Assembly (NCBI GenBank): GCA_002694035.1
Contig: NZKY01000063.1
Coordinates: forward strand, 14,259-51,954
Source of the DNA: Opitutia bacterium
Lineage (GTDB): Bacteria; Verrucomicrobiota; Verrucomicrobiia; Opitutales; Seribacteraceae
Direction: 5' to 3'
Length of the DNA stretch: 37,696 nt
Shown piece after piece: positions 7,397-15,848 of this stretch; the first letter of the stretch is position 1; the number at the start of each line of letters is the position of its first letter. The position numbers were made by a program, and so were the translations under genes. The notes under the pieces were generated by a model. That model had not been told where the DNA came from, made no database searches, and was given only the letters and a program-made list of their open reading frames with translations.

Positions 7397-7558
7397 TTAG
7401 TCGGAGTTTAGGTTCTTTGTGTTTAATAATTTGTAGATTACATCTTCTTTTTGATTTAATTCGTTTCTGAGCCTAAAAACTTCCCATATTAAAAAAATAT
7501 TAAGTATTATGGATGCTGCGAGAACTAAGGATATTTTAATTTTGAGCTTTGTCTTCAT
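7397..7558 (-). CDS. Possible 53-residue single-span membrane protein
   Basis: On the minus strand an ATG at 7558 opens a 53-codon frame: a lysine-rich start MKTKLKIKI, one hydrophobic segment (SLVLAASIILNIFLIW), then a charged helix (EVFRLRNELNQKEDVIYKLL) and TAA. The design, one transmembrane helix followed by a short coiled-coil-like tail, is plausible for a small inner-membrane protein. It occupies almost the whole gap between the discoidin-like gene and the transporter. Its start lies 29 bases from the ATG of the transporter gene on the other strand. There is no family match that I know of. Confidence 0.5.
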   Translation of the reverse strand: MKTKLKIKISLVLAASIILNIFLIWEVFRLRNELNQKEDVIYKLLNTKNLNSD

Positions 7559-7587
7559 GGCAGGATTTAATTTTCAAATATCTTATC

Positions 7588-8511
7588 ATGCTTGAAAAAA
7601 TTGCCTCTTGGGCAACTCATTATTTCCCACTCTGGTCTCTTTTAATCGCTTTTTTGGCTCTTTATGATCCGTCCCTATTTTTATGGTACGGTAAAGACGC
7701 TATTGGGTATGGATTAGGGATCATCATGCTTGGCATGGGAATGACACTCAAAGTTGAAGATTTCATTCTTGTTTGGAAGAGTCCATTTCTAATCGGTTTG
7801 GGAGTAATACTTCAGTTTTTAATTATGCCAGCGTGGGGTTCTTTTTTGGCATGGTCTTTATCTTTACCAAAAGAAATTGCTGTTGGATTAATTTTGGTGT
7901 CCTGCTGCCCTGGTGGAACAGCATCAAATGTGGTGGTCTTTTTGGCTAGAGCAAATGTGGCCCTTTCTTTGAGTTTAACCCTGATGTCAACTTTGCTTGC
8001 TGTTGTTATAACCCCATGGTTTACAGAATTTTATGCCGGCCATTATGTTCCGGTAGATGCGTGGGCTTTATTAAAAAGCATTGTTTTGATCGTGCTTTTG
8101 CCCCTCCTTTTCGGTTTAGTTTGGAAAAAGTTTTTTAAGAGGTCTGGAAAATATTTTTCTCAATTTTCTCCATTGTTGTCTGTTATTTTTATTTTATTGA
8201 TTGTTGGCTATGTTTTGGCTGCAAAAAAAAATATTATTTTAGAGAATTGGACAATTTTGCTTTGTGCTGTTTGTTCTCTTCATGCCGGTGGTTTTTCCTT
8301 TGGTTATTTATTAAGCAAAATTTTCAAACGAAATAAGATTGAATGTCGAACGCTTGCAATTGAAGTTGGGATGCAAAATTCCGGATTAGGTATGGCATTA
8401 GCAAGTAAGCATTTTCCTCTAATGCCTATGGTTCCTTCACCCTGTGCATTGAGTGCTGTTGTACACTGCTTAATTGGAAGTTTTTTGGCTGTTTTGTGGA
8501 AGAAAAGATAA
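7588..8511 (+). CDS. Bile acid:sodium symporter (BASS) family transporter
   Basis: The 307-residue membrane protein has about nine to ten hydrophobic segments and the BASS-family signatures: GLGIIMLGMGMTL in the second helix, GLILVSCCPGGTASNVVVFLA (the conserved CCPGGxxSN sodium-binding region) and EVGMQNSGLGMALA in the second half, the matching crossover motif. The family couples sodium entry to uptake of organic anions such as bile acids, pantoate or 2-keto acids; the substrate here is unknown. I start at the ATG at 7588 (MLEKIASWA). A TTG at 7549 would add 13 residues and overlap the small minus-strand gene. It is followed by a GC-rich terminator-like hairpin, so it is probably a single-gene transcript. 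Confidence 0.9.
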   Translation: MLEKIASWATHYFPLWSLLIAFLALYDPSLFLWYGKDAIGYGLGIIMLGMGMTLKVEDFILVWKSPFLIGLGVILQFLIMPAWGSFLAWSLSLPKEIAVGLILVSCCPGGTASNVVVFLARANVALSLSLTLMSTLLAVVITPWFTEFYAGHYVPVDAWALLKSIVLIVLLPLLFGLVWKKFFKRSGKYFSQFSPLLSVIFILLIVGYVLAAKKNIILENWTILLCAVCSLHAGGFSFGYLLSKIFKRNKIECRTLAIEVGMQNSGLGMALASKHFPLMPMVPSPCALSAVVHCLIGSFLAVLWKKR

Positions 8512-8551
8512 ATTATTGTTTGACGTAATTAATTTCTACCTTTTTTCTTTA

Positions 8552-8580
8552 CGCATGCGCACGGATGCGCGTGCGGTTTT
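8552..8580 (+). terminator. Intrinsic terminator after the BASS transporter gene
   Basis: The arms CGCATGCGC (8552-8560) and GCGCGTGCG (8567-8575) pair over nine positions with one G-U wobble around a six-base loop, then GTTTTC follows. In this AT-rich DNA the stem is strikingly GC-rich. It lies 40 bases after the transporter stop and before the flagellin genes, so it would insulate the two. The U-tract is short (four). Confidence 0.6.
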
Positions 8581-8624
8581 CAAACCTGCACACTAAATTT
8601 GCATGGAGGCATTTTTCATATCTT

Positions 8625-9416
8625 ATGCTTTCACCAAATTCACCAATCTACAACAATCTTTCCCATGCTACGGGTAAAGCTATGCTTGATTTGCACAGAA
8701 GCATATCAAAGTCACTTAAGGTTAAGTCGACTGAAATCGCAATTGCAGAGGGAAATTCCGGAGACGCCAGTTATTCTGCTAGATTGAGCAGTCTGAGCGA
8801 TCACCGACGGGTGGAGGCAGATAATCTCCAGAATTTAATCAGCTTTGGACAAATGCAGGATGCTGGCTTGGAAAGTGTTTTTTCAGTAATGGATCGAATG
8901 GGAAGGATTGCCGGAACAGCCTCAAGTCCATTAATTAGCTCGACTGAACGAACCATTTTGACTGCAGAATTTGATTCTTTAAAAGCGAAATTGTCGGAAT
9001 TAGAGGATCTTCAATTTCAGGGATATAATCTTTTTAAAGCTAGTGAAGCATCTCTTTCTGTAGACGCTGGTAATCACAAAATTGTATTTGAACCGGCAAG
9101 CTTTGATAATTTATCTGCTTACTCGGTAAGCAGTGAATCAAATGCTAGTCAGGCAGGTGCCAAAATCCTTGATGAATTAGATACGATTACCGAGCAGAGA
9201 GGAAAAATTGGAGCAGTGACCAACCAAATACTATTGTCCACTGATCGTCTCGATTCTTACTTTATCGCAGAGCAGGCACACCTTGCCAAAAAGGAAAAAG
9301 ATTTTGCTTCTTCTTCAATAGATTTAGCAAAAAAAAATCTTCATTCAAGAACGACTACGGCCCTGTTGGTTCAGGCACAAGGTATTAATCAAAATCTTGT
9401 TAATCAGCTAATATAG
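8625..9416 (+). CDS. Flagellin-like protein 1 (minimal core)
   Basis: The 263-residue protein has flagellin-type terminal helices. The N-terminal part holds DNLQNLISFGQMQDAGLESV and FQGYNLFKA, in the positions of the flagellin pattern NAxxGxSxxQxxEGAL and FNGxxLL. The C-terminal part holds RGKIGAVTNQI and TTALLVQAQGINQNLVNQLI, like the canonical GAxQNR and LAQANQxxxxxLxLL. Between them lies only a short linker, so the outer domains are missing. I use the ATG at 8625 because MLSPNSPIYNNLS aligns with MLSVNAPIMGTLA of the next paralogue; a longer GTG/ATG frame begins upstream and its extra residues look non-native. The protein is presumably exported through a flagellar-type apparatus encoded elsewhere. 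It is the first of three tandem paralogues, five bases before the next. Confidence 0.75.
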   Translation: MLSPNSPIYNNLSHATGKAMLDLHRSISKSLKVKSTEIAIAEGNSGDASYSARLSSLSDHRRVEADNLQNLISFGQMQDAGLESVFSVMDRMGRIAGTASSPLISSTERTILTAEFDSLKAKLSELEDLQFQGYNLFKASEASLSVDAGNHKIVFEPASFDNLSAYSVSSESNASQAGAKILDELDTITEQRGKIGAVTNQILLSTDRLDSYFIAEQAHLAKKEKDFASSSIDLAKKNLHSRTTTALLVQAQGINQNLVNQLI

Positions 9417-9421
9417 AAAAA

Positions 9422-10777
9422 ATGCTATCTGTTAATGCACCAATTATGGGAACTCTAGCTGCCTCAAGCAGGCAGTCTCAGATTGGTTTGCATAGAGCGT
9501 TTGCAAGAGTACAAAAAGCGGGTGATAGTTTAGAATCCACTCGGAATAGTGGAGACAGTGGACAATTCGCTTACGCCACAAGATTAAGTGGAAACACACG
9601 ACACCGAAGTGCCCACTTAAATAATTTACAAAATGCGACCACTTATGTCCAAATGCAACAGGCTGGACTTGAAAAAGCTACACAGGTCTTTGAAAGGATT
9701 TCAAAACTAGCCATGCAGGCATCCGATCCATTTTTAAATTATGCTCAAAGACAGAGTTTAAATGAGGAGATGGATGGATTGAAAAAGGAGCTTGAATCAC
9801 TCCGCACACAGGATTTTCAGGGGAAATATCTATACGATGATTTAGCATCTTACACCGCAAAGTCCGTAGATTTTGGGGATGCTTTGGATGAAACTCAACC
9901 ACCAGCTCAGAGTAATTTTGATGGATCTGGGACCAATAGATGGATAAGCACAAAAGATGTTCTCTACAATAGTGGAAGAATTACCTTAGAGGTGAATGGA
10001 GGAACAGCTGGTGAAAGGTATTATGTTAAGCAGGGAAATAATATAATTTTTGATTCTGGAAATAATTGGAGGACTGCAGGAAATGCTTACAAATTTGATT
10101 TTGATAAATTCATTATTGATTTTGCCCCAGGACAGGATACGACTTTCCAGTTTGTTCCCATGGATACAGCGGGAAATGAAGATACAAGGTGGGGAAACAC
10201 TCCAACTCCTAATGGAAATTTTGATAATCAAAGTTTTTATACTTCTCAACTTGGGACTTCAGATTTTTCCGGTTCTTTTACAAGTGCCGGACAAGTTTCA
10301 ACTTCTCGAGCAACCACTGAATCGTCTGAAATTAGCGTTATAGTTGAGTCTACTACCTTGTTTCAAATCTCTGCAAAATATGAGCAGACTGGACCGACAA
10401 ATTTTCAGACAGTTGGGCAGGAAGGTTCTAATGAAGCGGTCACCCTAACACCAGTTGGATTCGGCACCCTTTCAGGAATGGGGATTGGTACAATTGAGGA
10501 TGCAAAAACTACTCTTGATGCAGTGCTGGAGGAAATAAAAGGTGTGGGAATACAAATCGGGAAAATCGGATCCAATTTTTCATTGATTGAACAGTCCTAC
10601 AATTTATCTGGTGAAAAAGTAGCAGCTGGACAGGTTGCCCTTTCCAGAATGAATGAGGGGGAATTTCCTCAATCTTCACTCGAGTTTGCCATGCAAAAAA
10701 TAAAAATGGATAGCAATGTTGCTCTTATGACTCAGGCTAAGGATATGAGTAAAAAGATTTATTCTTTACTTTGGTAG
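9422..10777 (+). CDS. Flagellin-like protein 2 with a central inserted domain
   Basis: The 451-residue protein keeps the flagellin ends. Residues 1-140 show SQIGLHRAFARVQKAGDSL, the N-Q-Y-Q-A-G-L pattern (NATTYVQMQQAGLEK) and FQGKYLYDD. Residues about 350-451 show GVGIQIGKIGSNFSLIEQSY and ALMTQAKDMSKKIYSLL, the hydrophobic tail that packs in the filament core. The middle 200 residues are beta-rich and shared with the third paralogue: VLYNSGRITLEVNGGTAGER, VKQGNNIIFDS, then DFAPGQDTTFQFVP. This insert would form the exposed surface domain. Start and spacing are tight (ATG, five bases after gene 1), indicating an operon. The protein could alternatively be a hook-associated homologue, but the ends fit flagellin better. 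Confidence 0.78.
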   Translation: MLSVNAPIMGTLAASSRQSQIGLHRAFARVQKAGDSLESTRNSGDSGQFAYATRLSGNTRHRSAHLNNLQNATTYVQMQQAGLEKATQVFERISKLAMQASDPFLNYAQRQSLNEEMDGLKKELESLRTQDFQGKYLYDDLASYTAKSVDFGDALDETQPPAQSNFDGSGTNRWISTKDVLYNSGRITLEVNGGTAGERYYVKQGNNIIFDSGNNWRTAGNAYKFDFDKFIIDFAPGQDTTFQFVPMDTAGNEDTRWGNTPTPNGNFDNQSFYTSQLGTSDFSGSFTSAGQVSTSRATTESSEISVIVESTTLFQISAKYEQTGPTNFQTVGQEGSNEAVTLTPVGFGTLSGMGIGTIEDAKTTLDAVLEEIKGVGIQIGKIGSNFSLIEQSYNLSGEKVAAGQVALSRMNEGEFPQSSLEFAMQKIKMDSNVALMTQAKDMSKKIYSLLW

Positions 10778-10790
10778 TAAAATCTTGCCA

Positions 10791-12260
10791 ATGATTGGAA
10801 TTGACACATCTACCCTGAATAAAGCTTCGGTAAGCATGCACCGAAGTACAAATGGTGTTCAGAATGCAGTGGGTCGCTTATTGAACTCCGGAAATTCTTC
10901 CAAAAGTCTCTTAGACGGAGGAGATACCGGTGGTTTAAGCATGGTTTCTCGTTTAGGAGCTGAGAATCGGAGCAAGTCTCAACTTGCGAAAAGTATGCAA
11001 AATGCAGTTACTTATATTCAGATGCAAGAAGCCGGTCTTCGCAAAGCACTGGCAATTTATGAACGAATGAGCGACTTGGCATCCAAGGCGATGGATCCTT
11101 TGTTGAGTGAAAAAGTAAGAGCGGAACTGAATGCTGAATTTACTTCACTTAAAGCAGATAGTCTAAGTATTAGAAAGGATTCTTTCCAAGGCCAAATTTT
11201 ATATGATGATATAGCTGCATATGTTAAGGAAAATATAAGCTTTGGTGAGGGTTTTACTGAATCTTCAGTCACGGATCCTAGCATTGGTTTAACAGTTGGG
11301 ACCATAACTGGGAATCCTGACTATAATAAATACTATGAATTTGAAAAAGATGTTCTATTTACTTCTGGCGACTTTAAAATGGAAGTAAATGGTGGTGGTA
11401 ATGGAGAAAGGTACATTATAAAGCAAGGGAACTCTACTATTTTTGATACTGTGAATAAATGGGCGACTGCAGGAACCGCTTATACATACGACTTTGATCG
11501 TTTTGATATAAAATTTGCACCCGGTTCAACAACAACTTTCACTTTTACACCCCAGAGTAGAGGGAATAATCAGGATGTTAGAGGTGCTAACGGTACGATT
11601 GGAAAGATTGATCCTGACACTTTAGAATCTGATGATCCAGATGATATTGCTCCTCCAATTGATAATGGTATTTATGATAATAAAAGTAAATATCTAGCTA
11701 ATTTAGGATTAAGTGATGATGGTACAAGTTCGGGGATGGGTACAAGAACAGGAGAGAAATTTACAAATCAGGGTCAGATAAATACTGGAGAAGCTAGCGG
11801 CGAGACAACCAGATTAACTTTAAGGGTAGAGGCAAATTCAATTTTTCAAATACGAGCTTCGTATTCGACACCCACAGAACCTTCAAATTATGTGGATGTT
11901 GGTGATTCATCAAATAGTTCTGTTACGCTTGACCCAGTTGGGCTAGGTTTAATGCAAAATGTTTCAATTGATACAGCTAATGATGCAGCAGATGCCGTTT
12001 CAAGCTTGGCGAAGGAGATTGAAGGAATCGGAGTACAACTAGCAACTTTGGGTGCAAATATGACTGAGTTGGAAGTTGCTGAAGAGCGTTTGAATAATCA
12101 GGTATTTCTTACTGAATCAGGTATTTCTCGCCTTACAAGTGATATTTTAGTCGATGAATCGACTCGATTAGCAAAAGAACAAATTCGACTACAAAGTTCA
12201 CAAGCTCTTTTAGCTCAGGCTTTTTCTTTGAGTGAAAATATATTAAATACTCTCCTGTAA
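10791..12260 (+). CDS. Flagellin-like protein 3 with an enlarged central domain
   Basis: This 489-residue paralogue of the preceding gene has the same terminal regions: VTYIQMQEAGLRKALAIYER and FQGQILYDD at the front, GIGVQLATLGANMTELE and SQALLAQAFSLSENILNTLL at the back. The central insert is homologous (DVLFTSGDFKMEVNGGGNGE, IKQGNSTIFD, KFAPGSTTTFTFTP) but carries extra acidic, aspartate-rich loops around residues 275-300 (LESDDPDDIAPPIDNG), which may bind calcium. I start at the ATG at 10791; a TTG two codons earlier is possible. It lies 13 bases after gene 2, completing the tandem trio, and is followed by 51 bases before a TPR gene. Confidence 0.78.
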   Translation: MIGIDTSTLNKASVSMHRSTNGVQNAVGRLLNSGNSSKSLLDGGDTGGLSMVSRLGAENRSKSQLAKSMQNAVTYIQMQEAGLRKALAIYERMSDLASKAMDPLLSEKVRAELNAEFTSLKADSLSIRKDSFQGQILYDDIAAYVKENISFGEGFTESSVTDPSIGLTVGTITGNPDYNKYYEFEKDVLFTSGDFKMEVNGGGNGERYIIKQGNSTIFDTVNKWATAGTAYTYDFDRFDIKFAPGSTTTFTFTPQSRGNNQDVRGANGTIGKIDPDTLESDDPDDIAPPIDNGIYDNKSKYLANLGLSDDGTSSGMGTRTGEKFTNQGQINTGEASGETTRLTLRVEANSIFQIRASYSTPTEPSNYVDVGDSSNSSVTLDPVGLGLMQNVSIDTANDAADAVSSLAKEIEGIGVQLATLGANMTELEVAEERLNNQVFLTESGISRLTSDILVDESTRLAKEQIRLQSSQALLAQAFSLSENILNTLL

Positions 12261-12311
12261 AATTATTCCTTGTCACTTGCGGAAATCATAAATGGTTATT
12301 AATTTTATTTT

Positions 12312-12842
12312 GTGTCTGATTTAAAAGGTTTACCACCACACATTTTAAAACCTCAAACGCATTGGGAACGGGCCAAAGGATATTCAGAGTTATGCATGTA
12401 TGATTTTGCCCTCAGGGAATTACGTGCGATTCCCGAGGATGAAATATGGACAAAAAAGGTCACAATCTTGACTTTGAGTATTTATCAGGAATTAGAAAAT
12501 TGGGCGGAAGCACAAAAATATGCTCGTAATTTAAGATATGAATTTTCAGAAGAAGTTGATTGGTGGATAGCGGATGCATATGCCACTAGAAGGTGCGAAT
12601 CAATAACAGCGGCCCGTTCGATTTTACTGGAAGGTTTAGTTTTGCATTACGAAGATGCTTTAATACGCTACAATTTAGCCTGTTATGCATGCGTTTTAAA
12701 GAGTCCGGGGGAATGTATGGATTTTTTAAAAGAGGCGGTTAGAAGAGATGAAAAGTTTAAACTGATGGCAATTGAGGATGAGGATTTGATCGAGGTTAGA
12801 GATGCCTTAATAAATTTAGGATGGGGAAAAGCATTGGTGTAA
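12312..12842 (+). CDS. TPR-repeat protein
   Basis: The 176-residue protein is nearly all alpha-helical with TPR-like helix pairs: HWERAKGYSELCMYDFALRE, then YQELENWAEAQKYARNLR, ALIRYNLACYACVLKSPGEC and FLKEAVRRDEKFKLMAIEDE. The last part resembles TPR proteins of PVC bacteria that end in a 'D-x-D-L' helix. There is no signal peptide. The start is GTG (12312); no ATG lies earlier in frame. Its last 22 bases overlap the start of the pseudopilin gene, so the two are translationally linked. It probably works as an adaptor or chaperone; its place behind three flagellin genes makes an appendage-related role a reasonable guess, not a demonstrated one. Confidence 0.72.
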   Translation: MSDLKGLPPHILKPQTHWERAKGYSELCMYDFALRELRAIPEDEIWTKKVTILTLSIYQELENWAEAQKYARNLRYEFSEEVDWWIADAYATRRCESITAARSILLEGLVLHYEDALIRYNLACYACVLKSPGECMDFLKEAVRRDEKFKLMAIEDEDLIEVRDALINLGWGKALV

Positions 12843-13396
12843 CTAAGAATTTGAGAGCTTTTACGCTTGTAGAATTGCTCGTAGTCCTGGCAATTTTTGG
12901 GGTTCTTATTGGCATTATGTTTAAAGGTTATTTTTATGTAATTAACCAGCAGGCGTATAAACAAGCCAAAGTAGAAATTGAAGCTTTAAAGCTTTCTGTT
13001 GAGGATTACAGAAGATCATTTGGAGGGTATCCAATTTGTCCACAAAATGTGTGCACACCTGGTGAATGTCTTTTTTTGTCTTTGGCGGGTTTTCACAATG
13101 AGAGGGGAACTTTGGAAATGCCTCCTTACCCCGCGACTATTTCCACCGATTTATTTGGTTATGATCTAAATTCATATGATATTTCTGAAGTGCCTGATAT
13201 TTCTCATAACGATGGGAAATCCTTAATGTTTTGGCTATCCAAGATGCTTGGGAAAGACGTCGCATTTCTAGATCCCTGGGGAAATGAATATATTTACGAA
13301 TATCCACTAGAAGAGGGCGGGCCAGGCTTTCGTCTTTTTTCAGCAGGGCCAGATGGAAAAACTGGGAAAGATTGGAGTGCTGATGATGTTAATTAG
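12821..13396 (+). CDS. Type II secretion/type IV pilus pseudopilin (GspG-like)
   Basis: The 191-residue protein has a class III (prepilin) signal: a short basic leader ending in NLRA, then FTLVELLVVLAIFGVLIGIM with the conserved Glu at position 5 of the mature chain. Cleavage would be after Ala13 rather than the classical glycine, a variant seen in PVC pilins. The globular part resembles GspG-type major pseudopilins: KVEIEALKLSVEDYRRSFGGYP, DPWGNEYIYEYP and FRLFSAGPDGKTGKDWSADD, the last matching the calcium-binding 'DGxxGTxDD' loop of GspG. An unusual cysteine-bearing stretch CPQNVCTPGEC lies in the middle. The ATG lies inside the end of the TPR gene. The other secretion genes are not in this window. 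Confidence 0.85.
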   Translation: MGKSIGVTKNLRAFTLVELLVVLAIFGVLIGIMFKGYFYVINQQAYKQAKVEIEALKLSVEDYRRSFGGYPICPQNVCTPGECLFLSLAGFHNERGTLEMPPYPATISTDLFGYDLNSYDISEVPDISHNDGKSLMFWLSKMLGKDVAFLDPWGNEYIYEYPLEEGGPGFRLFSAGPDGKTGKDWSADDVN

Positions 13397-13410
13397 AGAA
13401 ACAAATATAA

Positions 13411-15669
13411 TTATTTTTGCGACTGAATTTCAAGAAGACGATTCTTGATTTCCCGTAGAGGTTTAATTTCTGGATTTTTTTCGTCTTCAGAAATAAGAAT
13501 GTCAATATCTTCAATTGCTCTGGCATGGTTGCCGTTTCCGTAGTTAAGCATTGCACGCATTGCACGTGTATAACGATCTTCAGGTTCTATGGCTAAAACT
13601 GCATCTATATAAAGAAGTCTGGAATCGGAATTACTATTCTGCTCAGAGACATGTATGAGATTACGGAGCATCCGGGTTATAATATCTTTTTTACTGGATG
13701 GGACTAAGTCCTGTTCACTTAACCTGATTCCGGTTAACTCAGATGCTTCTTTTCTAGAAACGATTTTTCCCCCGAAAGGATCAATTAAGATTTCTGACCC
13801 TTTTTTATCCGGTTTTTCTTTATACATAGCCATAAAATGACCTGGTAAGCCAAGTCCTGAAAGAGGTAAATCAAGCCTGTTTCCTAATTCAATGAAAAGA
13901 ACAGAGAGAGTAATTGGAATTCCTTCTCGGTCGTCCATAACTTCGTTCATAAAACTGTTTGATGGATGGTTGTAATCAATAGTACTTCCATGATAGCCCA
14001 TTTCGATAAATAGTTGTTGTACAAGAATTTTAAGTTTTTGCTCGTCAGTGGCTTTTTCGGGGAAATGAGAGGCAATTTGTTGGGCAAGTCTTTCCGCTTT
14101 ATTCAAATAGACATCCAAGTCGAAGTTTTTGTTTTTTATTCTAGAAATGAGAAGGGCAGAGCGGAGCAAATCGACTGAGTTTTCATCTTCATGTGCAAGT
14201 GACTGGGCAAGTTCGTTGATAGCTTGCCTTTCACTCACTTCTTCTGAAAGAAGATTTAAGATGGATGCTCTTTTTTCCAAAGCAGCAACTTCATCGCTGA
14301 GAGCTTGTGAAACTTTTGGACCAAGTCGAATTAACTTTTGTAGATCCTGCTTGGTGAGTTCTTCATTATTTTGCAGAAAGTTTGAGATTTTTTTTATTTC
14401 CCTTCTTATTTCGGCAGAAATTTCAGATGAAGGAAATTTTCTAGCCTGTTTAAAATTCCTGAATTTAGCAGTGGGGGATCGAAATTTGCAGAGCCCTATT
14501 TTTCCTTCAGTTAAGGATTTATCATTGGCTTCGATTACAATTTTACCGTTAATTAAACAGGTAATATTTCCATCTTCATCGACTTTAACCTTCAAACGAT
14601 TCCATTCTTCTAATTCGTAAGCTGGGGAGTTTACAGTTTCTAGAATCGTCCAGGAATAGACATCCGCTCCCTTAAAACAAGTTAACCGAAGGGATCCGTT
14701 TGTTGGATAAAAACCATAGTGTTTATTTCCTCCGTCAGAATGAAAGGCTAGCCCGGCAGCACCTGATTCATCATCCAGAAGTACTTCGACCTCAAGTTCA
14801 TAGGGAGCTTTTAGAATTCCTTGTTCAGACAAGCATAGCATTCTACCTCCAAACCCATTTCCAAGTCCGGATGCGGTTATGACACCTGCTCTCTGTTTCC
14901 AACTTCCAGCCATAATCGACTCCCACTCTGAATCATCTAATTCGCCAATCGTAAGCCATTTTTTGATAGGTATGGGAGAGGGATTATTAATGAGGTCTTT
15001 TAAACGATTAACAGGAATACCAAAGCCCATAGCTCCACCCGATTTTATAGCCAGAATACAGATAACATTTCCATTCAGATCGAGAGTAGGACTTCCACTA
15101 CTTCCAGGCTCAATTGGAATAGCTACTTGGACTAAAGGACGACCGTCTCCAAATTCAAGTTCACGAATAGCTGAAATAACTCCCCGAGTAACACTGTGAC
15201 TATAACCTAAAGGATTACCTATAGCAAAAACAGGTTGACCGGGGGATAGATCTTTGGAATTCCCTAGAGAAAGAACAGGAAGATTATTCGTATCTATCTT
15301 GATGATTGCTAAATCGTTTTCTCTGTCTATTGCCAGAATTTTTGTTGGACGAAAAGATTTACCATTTGCAAATCTGATAAGAAAATCTCGATGTTCTCCA
15401 ATAACATGAAAATTTGTAGCAATTACCCCGTCTGATCTAACTACAAAACCTGTGCCCCGCCCACCTTTCCGACCAATCCTGTCAACGCTTTCGATCACAA
15501 CAATAGATGGTCTAACAAGAGCGGCAAGTTTTTCGAAATCTTCAGCATTCTTCTTAGCAATTTCGAGTTCAGAAAGATTTGTGGAATTGGAGTCGTGCTT
15601 GGGTTTTGCAGAAGTCCCGCTGACAAAAAGCAGAATTACAAGGATGAAAGTCCAGAGGTTTGTTACCAT
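13411..15669 (-). CDS. Exported trypsin-like protease fused to DUF1080-like and SirB1-like domains
   Basis: The 752-residue protein has a signal peptide (FILVILLFVSGTSA) and three modules. Residues about 45-225 are an S1C/HtrA-type serine protease with the triad His88 (NFHVIG), Asp119 (ENDLAIIKI) and Ser191 (PGSSGSP). Residues about 240-410 are a laminin-like beta sandwich of the DUF1080 / 3-keto-disaccharide-hydrolase type (WKQRAGVITASG, AAGLAFHSDGGNKHYGFY). Residues about 440-750 are helical and SirB1-like, with a transglutaminase-type fold (FMNEVMDDREGIPITLSVLF, GLPGHFMAMY, ILIDPFGGK) ending in TPR helices. The fusion is unusual, and PDZ domains typical of HtrA are absent. It is divergent from the SHD1/transglutaminase gene. 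Substrates are unknown; periplasmic or surface quality control or polysaccharide-linked proteolysis are possible. Confidence 0.82.
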   Translation of the reverse strand: MVTNLWTFILVILLFVSGTSAKPKHDSNSTNLSELEIAKKNAEDFEKLAALVRPSIVVIESVDRIGRKGGRGTGFVVRSDGVIATNFHVIGEHRDFLIRFANGKSFRPTKILAIDRENDLAIIKIDTNNLPVLSLGNSKDLSPGQPVFAIGNPLGYSHSVTRGVISAIRELEFGDGRPLVQVAIPIEPGSSGSPTLDLNGNVICILAIKSGGAMGFGIPVNRLKDLINNPSPIPIKKWLTIGELDDSEWESIMAGSWKQRAGVITASGLGNGFGGRMLCLSEQGILKAPYELEVEVLLDDESGAAGLAFHSDGGNKHYGFYPTNGSLRLTCFKGADVYSWTILETVNSPAYELEEWNRLKVKVDEDGNITCLINGKIVIEANDKSLTEGKIGLCKFRSPTAKFRNFKQARKFPSSEISAEIRREIKKISNFLQNNEELTKQDLQKLIRLGPKVSQALSDEVAALEKRASILNLLSEEVSERQAINELAQSLAHEDENSVDLLRSALLISRIKNKNFDLDVYLNKAERLAQQIASHFPEKATDEQKLKILVQQLFIEMGYHGSTIDYNHPSNSFMNEVMDDREGIPITLSVLFIELGNRLDLPLSGLGLPGHFMAMYKEKPDKKGSEILIDPFGGKIVSRKEASELTGIRLSEQDLVPSSKKDIITRMLRNLIHVSEQNSNSDSRLLYIDAVLAIEPEDRYTRAMRAMLNYGNGNHARAIEDIDILISEDEKNPEIKPLREIKNRLLEIQSQK

Positions 15670-15848
15670 TTTTTAATTTATTAGTCTGAATAATTAAAAG
15701 TCAAGTTTGGCTATGTGCCATAATTTATCAACTTGTAATACGAAAAGCGTTTTTTAAGAGTTCAAGATAAATGAATGTTTTAGGCATATTCGAATAATTG
15801 TTCTTTTTTGTAATGGTATGTACAGACACTATGTTGTAACTTAAGAGG

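Noticed and set aside
12680-12970. Minus-strand frame inside the TPR and pseudopilin genes, and similar frames inside the large exported genes
   Set aside because: They overlap strongly supported genes, have low-complexity or basic translations and no recognisable motif.
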